The position numbers and the translations under genes are program-made. A stretch of DNA of 33,384 nucleotides from Drouetiella hepatica Uher 2000/2452. GTDB lineage: Bacteria > Cyanobacteriota > Cyanobacteriia > Elainellales > Elainellaceae. Shown piece after piece: positions 17,301 through 24,511 of this stretch (positions within the stretch are counted from its first letter, which is position 1; each line of letters opens with the position of its first letter). Where the stretch lies: assembly GCA_019359505.1 (NCBI GenBank), contig JAHHHD010000051.1, forward strand, positions 1 to 33,384, read 5' to 3'. The notes beneath the pieces are model-generated. The model was not told where the DNA came from and ran no database searches. It worked only from the letters and a program-made list of their open reading frames with translations.

Positions 17301-19330
17301 AGCGCTATCGCTACATTTTCGAGGCAGTCAGTGTTGCCATTTGGGAAGAAGATTTTTCTGACGTTAAAACCGCTATTGATCAACTCAAAGCAGCAGGAGT
17401 TCAAGATTTTCGTCAGTATTTTGTCGAACATCCAGAATTTGTGCAACAAGCAGCTGGGATGGTGGGTCTGCGAGATGTGAACCAGGCAGCCCTGCGAATG
17501 TTTGGCACCGCCGATAAGACGCAACTGTTAACGTCTCTGCATCGAATTTTTGTCCCTGAAACCCAGGAAGCATTTGTTGGAGAATTATTGGCGATCGCGG
17601 CTGGAGAACCCTTCTTTGCAGCAGAAACTGTGCTGCAAAACTTACAGGGCGATCGCTTTGATGTCTGGTTCGTGCTTACCTTGCCGCCAATGTCAGAACC
17701 ATACGACCGGGTATTAGTCTCTCTGCTCGACATCAGCGGTCGCAAACGAGCGGAAGTTGCTTTGCGGGACAGTGTTGAGCAATTAAGTTTGGCGCTAACG
17801 GCTGCAAAACTGGGTGATTGGAGCTGGCAGGCTGCAACAGACATCGTGACCTTGTCGGAGCAAGCCGCTGCCATCTTTAGTATTCCACCAGGACCCTACA
17901 CAACCTGGACACAGATGCAAAATCTCCTCCATCCAGACGATCGCGAGCGAGCGCGTTTGCAAGTGGAACAGGCGATCGCAGAGCATAGTGATTACGATAT
18001 TGAGTATCGAGTCATGCGGCCTGATGGCACAGAACGATGGATTGCTGCCAAGGGACGCGCTCAGTATGACTCTGGGCAGGTTTTAGGCATGCTGGGCGTT
18101 GTGCAAGATATCACCCCGCGTAAGCAGGCTGACGTAGAACGAGAACAGCTTTTAGCGAGGGAACAGGTCGCACGCGAGGAAGCCGAACGAGCGAATCGCA
18201 TTAAGGATGAGTTTTTGGCGGTGCTGTCGCACGAGTTGCGATCGCCCCTCAATCCCATTTTGGGTTGGTCAAAGCTATTGCAACAAGGCAAGCTGGACGC
18301 TGCCAGAACAACGAATGCGCTGGCGACGATCGAGCGCAATGCCAAGCTACAGGCACAGCTTATTGATGACCTGCTCGACATCTCCCGCATTCTTCGAGGC
18401 AAACTCACCTTAAACACCTTGCCCATATCGCTCTCGTTTGTGATTACGGCGGCGATAGACACAGTGCGGTTGGCCATTGATGCCAAAGCGATTCGACTCA
18501 AGCTGGCAGTTGACCCAGAGGTGGGGCAGGTTTTGGGTGACGCAGCACGGTTGCAGCAAGTGGTTTGGAATCTCTTAGCCAACGCCGCTAAGTTCACGCC
18601 GTCCGGTGGGCAGATCACTGTGTCGCTCACGCAAGTGGAAACCTGCGCCCAAATTCAGGTCAAAGACACGGGCAAAGGGATTCATCCCACGTTTCTGCCT
18701 CATGTCTTTGATCATTTCCGCCAGGAAGACGGAGCAACCACCCGGCAATTTGGCGGCTTGGGGCTCGGACTCGCGATCGTGCGGCAAATTGTGGAAATGC
18801 ATGGTGGCAGCGTACAAGCAGAAAGCTCTGGTGAGGGATTGGGAGCCACGTTTACGGTCAGACTTCCCCTGGCAAAAACCGGATCAAATCAGGCTCAAAC
18901 GATTCGCTTAGACCCTCCCGTTGTTGACTTAAAGGGGATGCGAGTTCTTATTGTCGATGATGAAGCCGATATGCGAGAGATCGCCGCCTTTATCCTAGAA
19001 CAGCAAGGAGCAGCAGTCATCACTGCCGCTTCGGCACAGGAAGCACTGACAGTGCTGGATCACTTTACTCCTGATGTGTTGCTCAGTGACATTGGGATGC
19101 CAGATATGGATGGCTACATGCTGATACAGCAGGTGAGGAGTCGTGCCGCATCAGACGGTGGACAAATTCCAGCGATTGCCCTCTCTGCCTACGCTGGGGA
19201 GTTTAACCAACAGCAGGCACTCGCAGCGGGCTTTCAGCAGCATCTTGCCAAGCCTGTAGAGCCCATGGTTTTGATCGAAGCGATCGCTAACCTAAGGCAT
19301 CAGTCACAGCAGCAGGAGTTCAAGCCGTAA
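14375..19330 (+). CDS. Hybrid histidine kinase 2 with a chain of about eight PAS domains
   Basis: About 1651 aa; the start is GTG 14375 or, equally likely, ATG 14381. The N-terminus (1-190) is a divergent PAS-like domain similar to that of kinase 1 (WSSSLKSAFAILLNFSCPMFLVW against WSQSLKSLVKTLLTSRYPMVLTW). PAS-type domains follow at roughly 215-340, 340-460, 465-572, 575-700, 703-830, 835-965, 970-1122 and 1130-1250; most end in a DI[TS]-x-RK linker to the next. Then come HisKA with H1286 (LSHELRSPLNP), HATPase 1385-1500 (NLLANAAKF, DTGKGI, GLGLGLAIV) and REC about 1520-1640 with D1572 (LSDIGMPDMDG) and AKPVEP. No transmembrane segment is visible, so it is probably a cytoplasmic multi-input sensor. 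Signals are not deducible. Catalytic residues are intact, and the C-terminal half is paralogous to that of kinase 1. Confidence 0.95.
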   Translation: MKMKKPSLEDVAGYREIAALMRSQFVSAKEAADGSQTTLGAIETWSSSLKSAFAILLNFSCPMFLVWDCASTQNCSGERILFYNEAYLSLLKEIQPLIPVDRIKDGWPEDWRTLQADVEQVFTTGQVLQREQNLVLAERKGNGNGHLYVWSYSAVWDETGQIRGVFATGCQVLTEEIVAIATVEEGLQERQELLLSHPTLEPQEVQSSLQQAEAALRESEARFQAFMSHSPASAWIADQDGRLLYLSPTYAQMFQLPPQDAVGKQIHDIYSEEFAQQFIENNRRVFQTGQVVETVETAPRPDGSLGSFLVYKFPIAQASGAMLLGGVAVDVTERQQTEEALRQREEALRLITNALPVLIAYVDKDHYYRFNNQTYETWFGRPAVSLTGQPVRAVLGDAAYEAIRPYIEQVLSGQQVSFESQIPYREGGIRYIRADYIPHTNTQGEVEGFFSLVSDISDRKKIEQERERFLSVGSDLLVITGINGSFQWVSPTFERTLGWTVDEMTSRPWIDFVHPDDVGASVLETDRLFSGNETIAFENRYRHKDGSYRWFLWNARPYPEEHMIYGAAVDITERKQSEEALRQSEEQLRLAQQAAGAGLWDWDMIADRVTWSEEYYWLYGLDPIVTPSYENWLASVLDVDRDRVAQATREALEYHIDLNVEFRILHPSQGERWLTAIGQTFYADDGQPKRMTGIALDITDRKRAEAALRESEARFQAIVRNVPGTIYRYTSHPDGSDAFTYVSEGSRELLELEPETIIQDSSSIWALFHPEDLPALRESVAVVVENLLPWQWEGRLITPSGQLKWIQGRSRPQQTEQGTVWDGLLIDITERKQAEHALRRSEAWARLAIHVGRLGGWRLHLETNLVEMDERMREIWGEPSDAVMIPLPSVIARMHPDDRVRVTHAVNAAIDPHASGTYEIDYRIVWNDGTERWVLAKGQAQFEGKGESRRTVDFFGTLLDITDRKQAEAALAAQEQRYRYIFEAVSVAIWEEDFSDVKTAIDQLKAAGVQDFRQYFVEHPEFVQQAAGMVGLRDVNQAALRMFGTADKTQLLTSLHRIFVPETQEAFVGELLAIAAGEPFFAAETVLQNLQGDRFDVWFVLTLPPMSEPYDRVLVSLLDISGRKRAEVALRDSVEQLSLALTAAKLGDWSWQAATDIVTLSEQAAAIFSIPPGPYTTWTQMQNLLHPDDRERARLQVEQAIAEHSDYDIEYRVMRPDGTERWIAAKGRAQYDSGQVLGMLGVVQDITPRKQADVEREQLLAREQVAREEAERANRIKDEFLAVLSHELRSPLNPILGWSKLLQQGKLDAARTTNALATIERNAKLQAQLIDDLLDISRILRGKLTLNTLPISLSFVITAAIDTVRLAIDAKAIRLKLAVDPEVGQVLGDAARLQQVVWNLLANAAKFTPSGGQITVSLTQVETCAQIQVKDTGKGIHPTFLPHVFDHFRQEDGATTRQFGGLGLGLAIVRQIVEMHGGSVQAESSGEGLGATFTVRLPLAKTGSNQAQTIRLDPPVVDLKGMRVLIVDDEADMREIAAFILEQQGAAVITAASAQEALTVLDHFTPDVLLSDIGMPDMDGYMLIQQVRSRAASDGGQIPAIALSAYAGEFNQQQALAAGFQQHLAKPVEPMVLIEAIANLRHQSQQQEFKP

Positions 19331-19372
19331 TGGTTTTGTTACCTGGATTTATAACTACGGCTGTACTGCAAG

Positions 19373-19525
19373 AGCTGAAAACCAGACTTAGCAAGGGTTT
19401 CAGCCATTACGATCGCCATAAATCTAGTAGAATCAGAGGCTGAAAGCTTTACACGGCAAGGCTTTCAGCCTTAGTGCTGTTTATTGTTCCTTTACTAAAT
19501 GAAGGCGGGAGCGCGCCTCTCAAAA
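19373..19525 (+). repeat. Dispersed repeat B, full copy
   Basis: Two hairpins (CTGAAA 19375-19380 with TTTCAG 19398-19403; GGCTGAAAGC / GCTTTCAGCC within 19438-19470) separated by CGCCATAAATC and AATCAGAGGCT, then TGTTTATTG and a purine-rich GGCGGGAGCGCGCC tail. The first 120 bp recur inverted at about 27838-27958, and the tail recurs at about 28147-28216. Confidence 0.8.
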
Positions 19526-19544
19526 AAATTAACAACATGTCTAG

Positions 19545-19682
19545 AACATCACCTCCGTAAGGGTTGTTAAGAATTGGAGACACTGAATCTCAAGGCGTTG
19601 CTTGAGCCGTGTACAGTGAAAGTTGTAAGCACGGTTCTGAGGGGAGGGAGGGGGACATATCTAAAACTCTCTCCTTTACCCG
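19545..19682 (+). mobile_element. Group II intron 3' fragment (domains V-VI)
   Basis: Domain V is clear at 19604-19638: GAGCCGTG pairs with CACGGTTCT and TACA with TGTA around a GTGAAAGT cap, with an AGC-type bulge. A GGGAGGGAGG / CTCTCTCC stem follows, resembling domain VI, and the likely 3' end is at about 19680 (CTTTACCCGAC). No reverse transcriptase frame or 5' half is adjacent. The beta-helix gene begins about 20 bases after this end. Confidence 0.75.
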
Positions 19683-19703
19683 ACCGCGACCGCGAGGTGA
19701 TTT

Positions 19704-21167
19704 ATGACTCATCAATTCATGTTCCATGCTGACGACTTCGGCGGTGATCTTCAGCGTGCTTTCGATGAAGCGGCCGGTGGTCACTTGTATTTTGACGGAA
19801 GCAAGAATTACCCCATTGACTCCGTCAAAGTGACGAAACCGATTACGGTCACAACTAACAGTTGTCAGTTTACCTATGCAGGAAACGACCCTTCAACATT
19901 TGTGCTGGAGATTGCCACGGACAATGTCCGTTTCGATTCGTTTCGCCTACTGATCCCAGGTGGCCATTTCACAAGGGGAATAGGTGTCATTTCAAATCGG
20001 GGCTTTCGATGTGACCAGATTGAAGTCATATCGGTAGATCAGAGCGCCGTCACATTGGAGGGAGCGCCAGGAGATATTTTTAGTAGCGGTGTCCATGGTG
20101 TGCGGCTCGACGACTTAAAGGACGCACGTCTCGGGAGTGTGCGGTGCAAAAACTTCGAATTGGCGCTTGCGATACGACGTTGTTCGGATTTGATGATTGG
20201 CGGAGTTGATGTCACAAACTATTTACTTGCCGTTTGGTATGTCGATTGCGTGCACTGCTGGGCTGGGCCAAGTCGTATACGATCATCCCTAAACGGCGAA
20301 AAAGCTCCCGGCAACTGCGGACTACTTCTGGAAAATCGATCCGGCCCTGATTACTCAAGCGGCTCACTTACATTCGTGGACTGGGACGTTGCCAACGCGC
20401 CTGAACACGGTATCCGGCTCGGTGGTAAATACGCGCTGTCAAACATACAACTAGTCCGGCCCGTCGTGCATGAATGTGGATCTTCTGGCATAAAGATCTT
20501 CGCTGGACCGTTCATCTTTCACAGAGATTGCTTGATTGATCGCCCTGCTGTGTATGACGTGGGCACATCCGACAGCGAAAATGAATGTGGGTTGCTCCTC
20601 CAAAACGTTTCAAGGTCGCTGATACGCGAACCGAAGGTGTTTGCGATGAATCGCGAACATTGCGGTCGACACGGCATTAGGATTAGCGGATGCGATCATT
20701 TGCACATTCTTAATCCAATGATCGAGCAAGCACTCCTTGACGGGATACGCATCGACAATAATCTGTCCGCAACGCCGCCGGACGAAATCTACATGGCCCA
20801 TCTGACAATTCACGGCGGCTCAATTATCAGATGCGGGGGGCACGGCATACATGTGTTCTACGATGGCATTAAGGGAGATCGCCTACTCCGCTTCCTTCGA
20901 CTCACTGGGTTTCCTTTTATTCAGGGGTGCGCGGGCTCGGGGATCGTTTTCGACCGGGGCGACTCTGGCGAACAGAGAGGATCTTCGCTGACGGGCGAAA
21001 TCATCGACTCAGGCCAACCCCAAGTGGTGGCCAATAAGGAAGTGCCAGGTAGTTTCAAGGTAAGAGCTCGTTTAGGTGAACTGCCTGCGTTAGCGGATGG
21101 ATCCATTCTGCAAGTGGAGGGTGAATTTGTGCTCATACGGAAAAACGGAGCTTGGGACTTGGCGTGA
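19704..21167 (+). CDS. Right-handed parallel beta-helix (pectate-lyase-fold) protein, gene-cassette encoded
   Basis: A 487-aa protein with no signal peptide. The N-terminus (HADDFGGDLQRAFDEAAGGHLYFDGSKNYPIDSVKVTKPITV) is the usual cap of pectate-lyase-like beta-helix proteins. The body repeats short strands with G-I-x-I or G-I-R-I turns (HGIRLGGK, SGIKIFAG, HGIRISGCDHLHILNPMIE, DGIRIDNN, HGIHVFYD, SGIVFDRG) through about residue 420. Such folds serve as polysaccharide lyases or hydrolases, phage tail-spike depolymerases or adhesins; I see no diagnostic catalytic triad, so the activity is open. It starts just after a group II intron 3' end and is followed 115 bp later by an attC site, so it is most simply an integron cassette. 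I noticed no HIP1 octamer in it, unlike the kinase genes. Confidence 0.75.
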   Translation: MTHQFMFHADDFGGDLQRAFDEAAGGHLYFDGSKNYPIDSVKVTKPITVTTNSCQFTYAGNDPSTFVLEIATDNVRFDSFRLLIPGGHFTRGIGVISNRGFRCDQIEVISVDQSAVTLEGAPGDIFSSGVHGVRLDDLKDARLGSVRCKNFELALAIRRCSDLMIGGVDVTNYLLAVWYVDCVHCWAGPSRIRSSLNGEKAPGNCGLLLENRSGPDYSSGSLTFVDWDVANAPEHGIRLGGKYALSNIQLVRPVVHECGSSGIKIFAGPFIFHRDCLIDRPAVYDVGTSDSENECGLLLQNVSRSLIREPKVFAMNREHCGRHGIRISGCDHLHILNPMIEQALLDGIRIDNNLSATPPDEIYMAHLTIHGGSIIRCGGHGIHVFYDGIKGDRLLRFLRLTGFPFIQGCAGSGIVFDRGDSGEQRGSSLTGEIIDSGQPQVVANKEVPGSFKVRARLGELPALADGSILQVEGEFVLIRKNGAWDLA

Positions 21168-21281
21168 CAGCGTGAGTTGGCCCAACATACCAGTAATCGC
21201 GATTAAGCTCGGCTTTTGGCGTGTGCAGATCAAGTCCGTAAGACGCAATAAATCAAAGGCAGAGCGCCGTATGTTTTTCCG

Positions 21282-21373
21282 GTCTAACTAGTCGCTCCAG
21301 CCGACGCCCGCTCGAAGTTTCGAGTAGCCCCGAAGGTCCTCGTCGCGGGCGCGGCTGAGCTCGGGCGTTAGCT
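21282..21373 (+). other. Integron attC recombination site (59-be)
   Basis: R'' is GTCTAAC (21282-21288, fits RYYYAAC) and R' is GTTAGCT (21367-21373, one base off GTTRRRY); the CTAAC/GTTAG cores are complementary. Inside, AGCCG (21299-21303) pairs with CGGCT (21352-21356) and CGCCCGC (21305-21311) with GCGGGCG (21345-21351), leaving A21304 unpaired as the typical extrahelical base. Length about 92 bp. No intI or attI lies in the window. Confidence 0.85.
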
Positions 21374-21429
21374 GTCTTTGTTTCGGTCGTTGGGACGCAA
21401 TTCTGAGATAGTCGTTGGGAGTTCGATGA

Positions 21430-22137
21430 ATGATTCAAGCAGTCCTTTTCGATTTAGATGGAACGCTACTCGATCGCGATATATCCATCAAACAGTTCGT
21501 TGCAGCCCAATATGACAGACTCATCACTCACTTGAGCTACATTCCTAAAGCCGCTTACACTAGCAGATTTATCGAATTGGACTGTCGCGGTCATGTTTGG
21601 AAGGATAAGGTTTATCAAGAGCTAGTTGCGGAGTTTGAGATTAAAGAGTTGAGTTGGCAGACATTGCTTCAAGACTATGAGACACAGTTTCAGGGGCATT
21701 GTGTCCCTTTCCCTTTTCTCGTTGAGGTGTTAAGTGGGTTGAAACAGCAGGGCCACTTGTTGGGTATCGTGAGTAATGGTTTAGGAACATTTCAATCTCG
21801 TGCTATTGAGGGATTAGGGATTCAAGACTACTTTGAAGCAATCTTGATTTCTGAAATCGAGCAAGTGAGAAAGCCACAAGTAGAAATTTTTCATCGAGCC
21901 GTGAAGCGATTGGGAGTGACAGCCAAAAACACTGTGTTTATTGGAGATCACCCAGAAGCAGATATCACGGGTGCTAAGAACGCAGAGATGAAGGCAATTT
22001 GGAAACGCAGTTTGTACTGGCAAGATGCAAAAGAGGCAGATGCAATCATTGATGAACTCAATGAAATTCCTTTGATTCTTAGGCAATTTGAGAGTAGTTG
22101 CCAGACAGCTAGCATAGTCCATGAACCCGACCGTTGA
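21430..22137 (+). CDS. HAD-superfamily hydrolase (phosphatase), YjjG/phosphoglycolate-phosphatase-like
   Basis: A 235-aa protein with all four HAD motifs: DLDGT (D8 nucleophile, D10 acid/base), SNG in GIVSNGLG (motif II), K in VRKPQVEIF (motif III) and GDHPEADITGA (motif IV). Helical cap residues lie between motifs I and II, as in subclass I enzymes acting on small phosphoesters such as nucleotides or phosphoglycolate. The final 15 residues (SSCQTASIVHEPDR) look like read-through beyond the usual domain end, and the underlying DNA contains a GAGTAGTTGC half of repeat A. It lies 57 bp downstream of an attC site but has no clear attC of its own, so cassette status is uncertain. Confidence 0.9.
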   Translation: MIQAVLFDLDGTLLDRDISIKQFVAAQYDRLITHLSYIPKAAYTSRFIELDCRGHVWKDKVYQELVAEFEIKELSWQTLLQDYETQFQGHCVPFPFLVEVLSGLKQQGHLLGIVSNGLGTFQSRAIEGLGIQDYFEAILISEIEQVRKPQVEIFHRAVKRLGVTAKNTVFIGDHPEADITGAKNAEMKAIWKRSLYWQDAKEADAIIDELNEIPLILRQFESSCQTASIVHEPDR

Positions 22138-22221
22138 GAGGCTGCTGGTTAAGTTCGAGAGGTTACTGGCGGCGGGTTATGGGCATCGTTCGACGTCTTC
22201 ATTGGCGTGAGGGTAAATGGT

Positions 22222-22749
22222 ATGAGTCAAAATCCCGACCTGACGATTCGTCGCGCTAACCCTGAGGACGCAGGCTTGCTGTCCGAGTTAGGTGCGCACA
22301 CCTTCTCCGAGACGTTCGCCGCCGATAACAGCCCGGAAGACATGTCTGCTTACCTTGCTGCGTCGTTCAACCTCGCGCAGCAGAAGGTCGAGTTGAACGA
22401 TCCTGCCTCTATCTTCTTCATCGCGGAAGTTGGCGGTTTAGCGGCAGGTTACGCCCAGCTTCATGTAGGCGAGTCGGCAGAGGGCGTCGAAGATTCTAAG
22501 TCCGTCGAACTAGTGCGGCTGTACGTGTTGCGGGAATGGCTCGGTCGCAGCGTTGGAGCGGCGTTGATGCGCGCTTGTGTAGACGGGGCACGGCGGGCAG
22601 GACACGAGACTATTTGGCTCGGCGTGTGGGAGCGAAACGGGCGGGCGCAAGCGTTCTACCGCAAGTGGAACTTTCGCGCGGTCGGTGATCATGTGTTTCA
22701 TTTGGGTTCAGACCCCCAAAGGGACATCCTGATGGAGCGTGTATTATAG
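22222..22749 (+). CDS. GNAT N-acetyltransferase (PaiA-like)
   Basis: A 175-aa protein counted from ATG 22222 (MSQNPDLTIRRANPEDA); a GTG at 22207 would add five residues. The N-terminus (LGAHTFSETFAADNSPEDMSAYL) resembles PaiA-type polyamine acetyltransferases. The acetyl-CoA-binding motif A is VELVRLYVLREWLGRSVGAALM, followed by WLGVWERNGRAQAFYRKWNFRAVGDHVF (motif B). GNAT enzymes transfer the acetyl group of acetyl-CoA to an amine; polyamine or antibiotic amines are possible substrates. Its codon usage is richer in G+C than the preceding HAD gene, indicating a different origin. Confidence 0.92.
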   Translation: MSQNPDLTIRRANPEDAGLLSELGAHTFSETFAADNSPEDMSAYLAASFNLAQQKVELNDPASIFFIAEVGGLAAGYAQLHVGESAEGVEDSKSVELVRLYVLREWLGRSVGAALMRACVDGARRAGHETIWLGVWERNGRAQAFYRKWNFRAVGDHVFHLGSDPQRDILMERVL

Positions 22750-23198
22750 CCGTTGAGGTCGTTTGCTCTCTGGCAGGTGCCGCCGCCCATAGTCGGAGGA
22801 CAACAATTCATGCAAAATTGTATCACGAGGGGCTTCAAACCCTCTCGTATCAAGACTTTGAAAGATTAAACTTTTGTACTCCTCTTAAAATTGGTAAAAA
22901 TACCATAAGGTGCAGTTTAATCTCGATAACCTGTTGAGTAGTTGCGGCACAGTGGAACCACTCAACGAAAGTGTAAGGTTTCAGGCTATGAAAAGGCATA
23001 AAATCTCATAATGTACTACCAGCTTCAACTATTAAAAAGTCCAAAAATAGTCCAGTGTGTACTACTGTAATCCTGACGCTGTCTGCTTTTGGCAGTTGCG
23101 TTACTCAAAGCAAGAGCTTTGCAACTTATCTTCAAGAAAATCTTTTAAGCGCTGAAAGCTTGGCTAGGCAAGCATTTTGCTGCCTTTATGATACTTAA
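22750..23198. other. Gene-free stretch with palindromic repeats
   Basis: No gene is visible. It contains a small hairpin (CGAGGGG / CCCTCTCG, about 22829-22850) shortly after the GNAT gene, a copy of repeat A at 22933-22966, and a TTTCAGGCTA segment that also flanks another copy of repeat A. Confidence 0.55.
22933..22966. repeat. Dispersed palindromic repeat A, core copy 4
   Basis: GTTGAGTAGTT pairs with AACCACTCAAC with one mismatch. On the opposite strand the following bases read AGCCTGAAAC before the hairpin, as they do before the copy at 28103, confirming a common origin. Confidence 0.7.
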
Positions 23199-23306
23199 TT
23201 ACGTGAATCGTTGTCAGACCCAGAATTGTTTGAATACGATGCCAGCGAAGATCGAATTTATTTATCGGAGCCAGTTGCAGTCGTGAGCCACGAAGAACAA
23301 CCATGA
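23199..23306 (+). pseudogene. 3' stump of an unidentified gene overlapping corA
   Basis: An open frame without a start encodes ESLSDPELFEYDASEDRIY, then LSEPVAVVSHEEQP and a TGA that overlaps the corA ATG as ATGA. The composition looks like a genuine acidic C-terminus, and the 4-bp overlap is typical of a former operon partner. The frame is closed upstream by TAA at 23196-23198. The rest of the gene seems to have been replaced by the repeat-rich DNA to its left. Family not recognised. Confidence 0.55.
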
Positions 23307-24463
23307 CCCAATCTCGACGCTACACCGAATCCTCATCCAAGACTGAGTTTTTCAACGAACGGAGAGGCGCTCCTGGAGACGTTCACTTTCATCCTGATGC
23401 GCCACCGCCCAAAATTACCCTGCTCGACTACAACGCATCTGGAGTCGAGCAGATTGACATTCATCAACCTGAAGACTGTATTCCGTATTTAGACAGTGAA
23501 TCGATTTCTTGGGTAGATGTCGGTGGGCTAGGCGGTGAGGAAATCTGGCAGCGACTCAAACAGGTATTCAACCTGCATCCGTTGGCATTGGAAGATATTA
23601 TCCACGCTCCTCAGCGCCCCAAAATGGAGGAGTATGAGGATCAAATAGTAGTGATTGCTCGGATGGTGTCGCTCAAGCAGGATGGCAAAAGCTTGATGAC
23701 TGAACAAATCAGTTTGGTCGTGGGTGAGAACTACCTGTTGAGTGTCCAAGAAGAACCTGACTATGATTGCTTGGAGTTTGTCCGAGAACGGCTTCAGTCG
23801 AGTCGATCTCAGCTTCGCAAGTCGAGTGTCGATTATCTGCTGTATTCCTTGATAGATGCCATCATTGACGGGTTTTTTCCCATCTTGGAAATGTATGGAG
23901 AGTTGATTGAGGACTTAGAAGCAGAAGTCGTAACTTCTCCGAGTCCACAAACTTTGGAGCGGATCTATCAAATTAAGCGAGAACTCCTGGAGCTTCGACG
24001 TGCCATTTGGCCGCAAAGAGATGCCATCAATGCGCTAATTCGAGATAGCAGTGACTTGATTAGCCATGATGTACGACTCTACTTGCGGGACTGCTACGAC
24101 CATGCTGTTCAAGTTCTAGATATTGTTGAAACCTATCGGGAGCTCGCTTCTAGCTTGACGGATATTTATTTGTCTTCGGTCAGTAACCGGATGAACGAAG
24201 TAATGAAAACTTTAACGATTATTTCCAGTATCTTTATTCCACTGACGTTTATTGCTGGAATCTATGGCATGAACTTTAATACTGAAGAATCTCCCCTTAA
24301 CATGCCTGAACTGAATTGGTATTGGGGATACACTGCCACGATAGGAGTAATGGTGATCATAGCGGTTGGCATGATTATCTTTTTCTGGCGCAGAGGTTGG
24401 TTCAAAAGCTTCGCAGCAGTTAGGAGTAATGAGCAAACATCCGTGAAACGCAGGAGAGATTAG
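23303..24463 (+). CDS. corA: CorA-type magnesium/cobalt transporter
   Basis: A 386-aa protein of normal CorA size. The cytoplasmic N-terminal funnel (1-300) includes WVDVGGLGG, LHPLALEDIIHAPQRPKMEEYEDQ and a long stalk helix. Two C-terminal transmembrane helices follow: TLTIISSIFIPLTFIAGIYG ending in the GMN signature (IYGMNF), and ATIGVMVIIAVGMIIFFWRR. The inter-helix loop is acidic (NTEESPLNMPELNW). CorA forms a homopentameric inner-membrane channel for Mg2+ and also Co2+ or Ni2+. It appears intact. It overlaps a gene stump at its start, so its original promoter may have been lost. Confidence 0.96.
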   Translation: MTQSRRYTESSSKTEFFNERRGAPGDVHFHPDAPPPKITLLDYNASGVEQIDIHQPEDCIPYLDSESISWVDVGGLGGEEIWQRLKQVFNLHPLALEDIIHAPQRPKMEEYEDQIVVIARMVSLKQDGKSLMTEQISLVVGENYLLSVQEEPDYDCLEFVRERLQSSRSQLRKSSVDYLLYSLIDAIIDGFFPILEMYGELIEDLEAEVVTSPSPQTLERIYQIKRELLELRRAIWPQRDAINALIRDSSDLISHDVRLYLRDCYDHAVQVLDIVETYRELASSLTDIYLSSVSNRMNEVMKTLTIISSIFIPLTFIAGIYGMNFNTEESPLNMPELNWYWGYTATIGVMVIIAVGMIIFFWRRGWFKSFAAVRSNEQTSVKRRRD

Positions 24464-24511
24464 ATTGGATAATTCATCCATTGCGGTTTAAGTCCCTTCG
24501 CGCAGCGATCG

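Noticed and set aside
22138-22221. Possible attC between the HAD and GNAT genes
   Set aside because: GTT and AAC-containing words occur, but no complementary core boxes or stem could be drawn.
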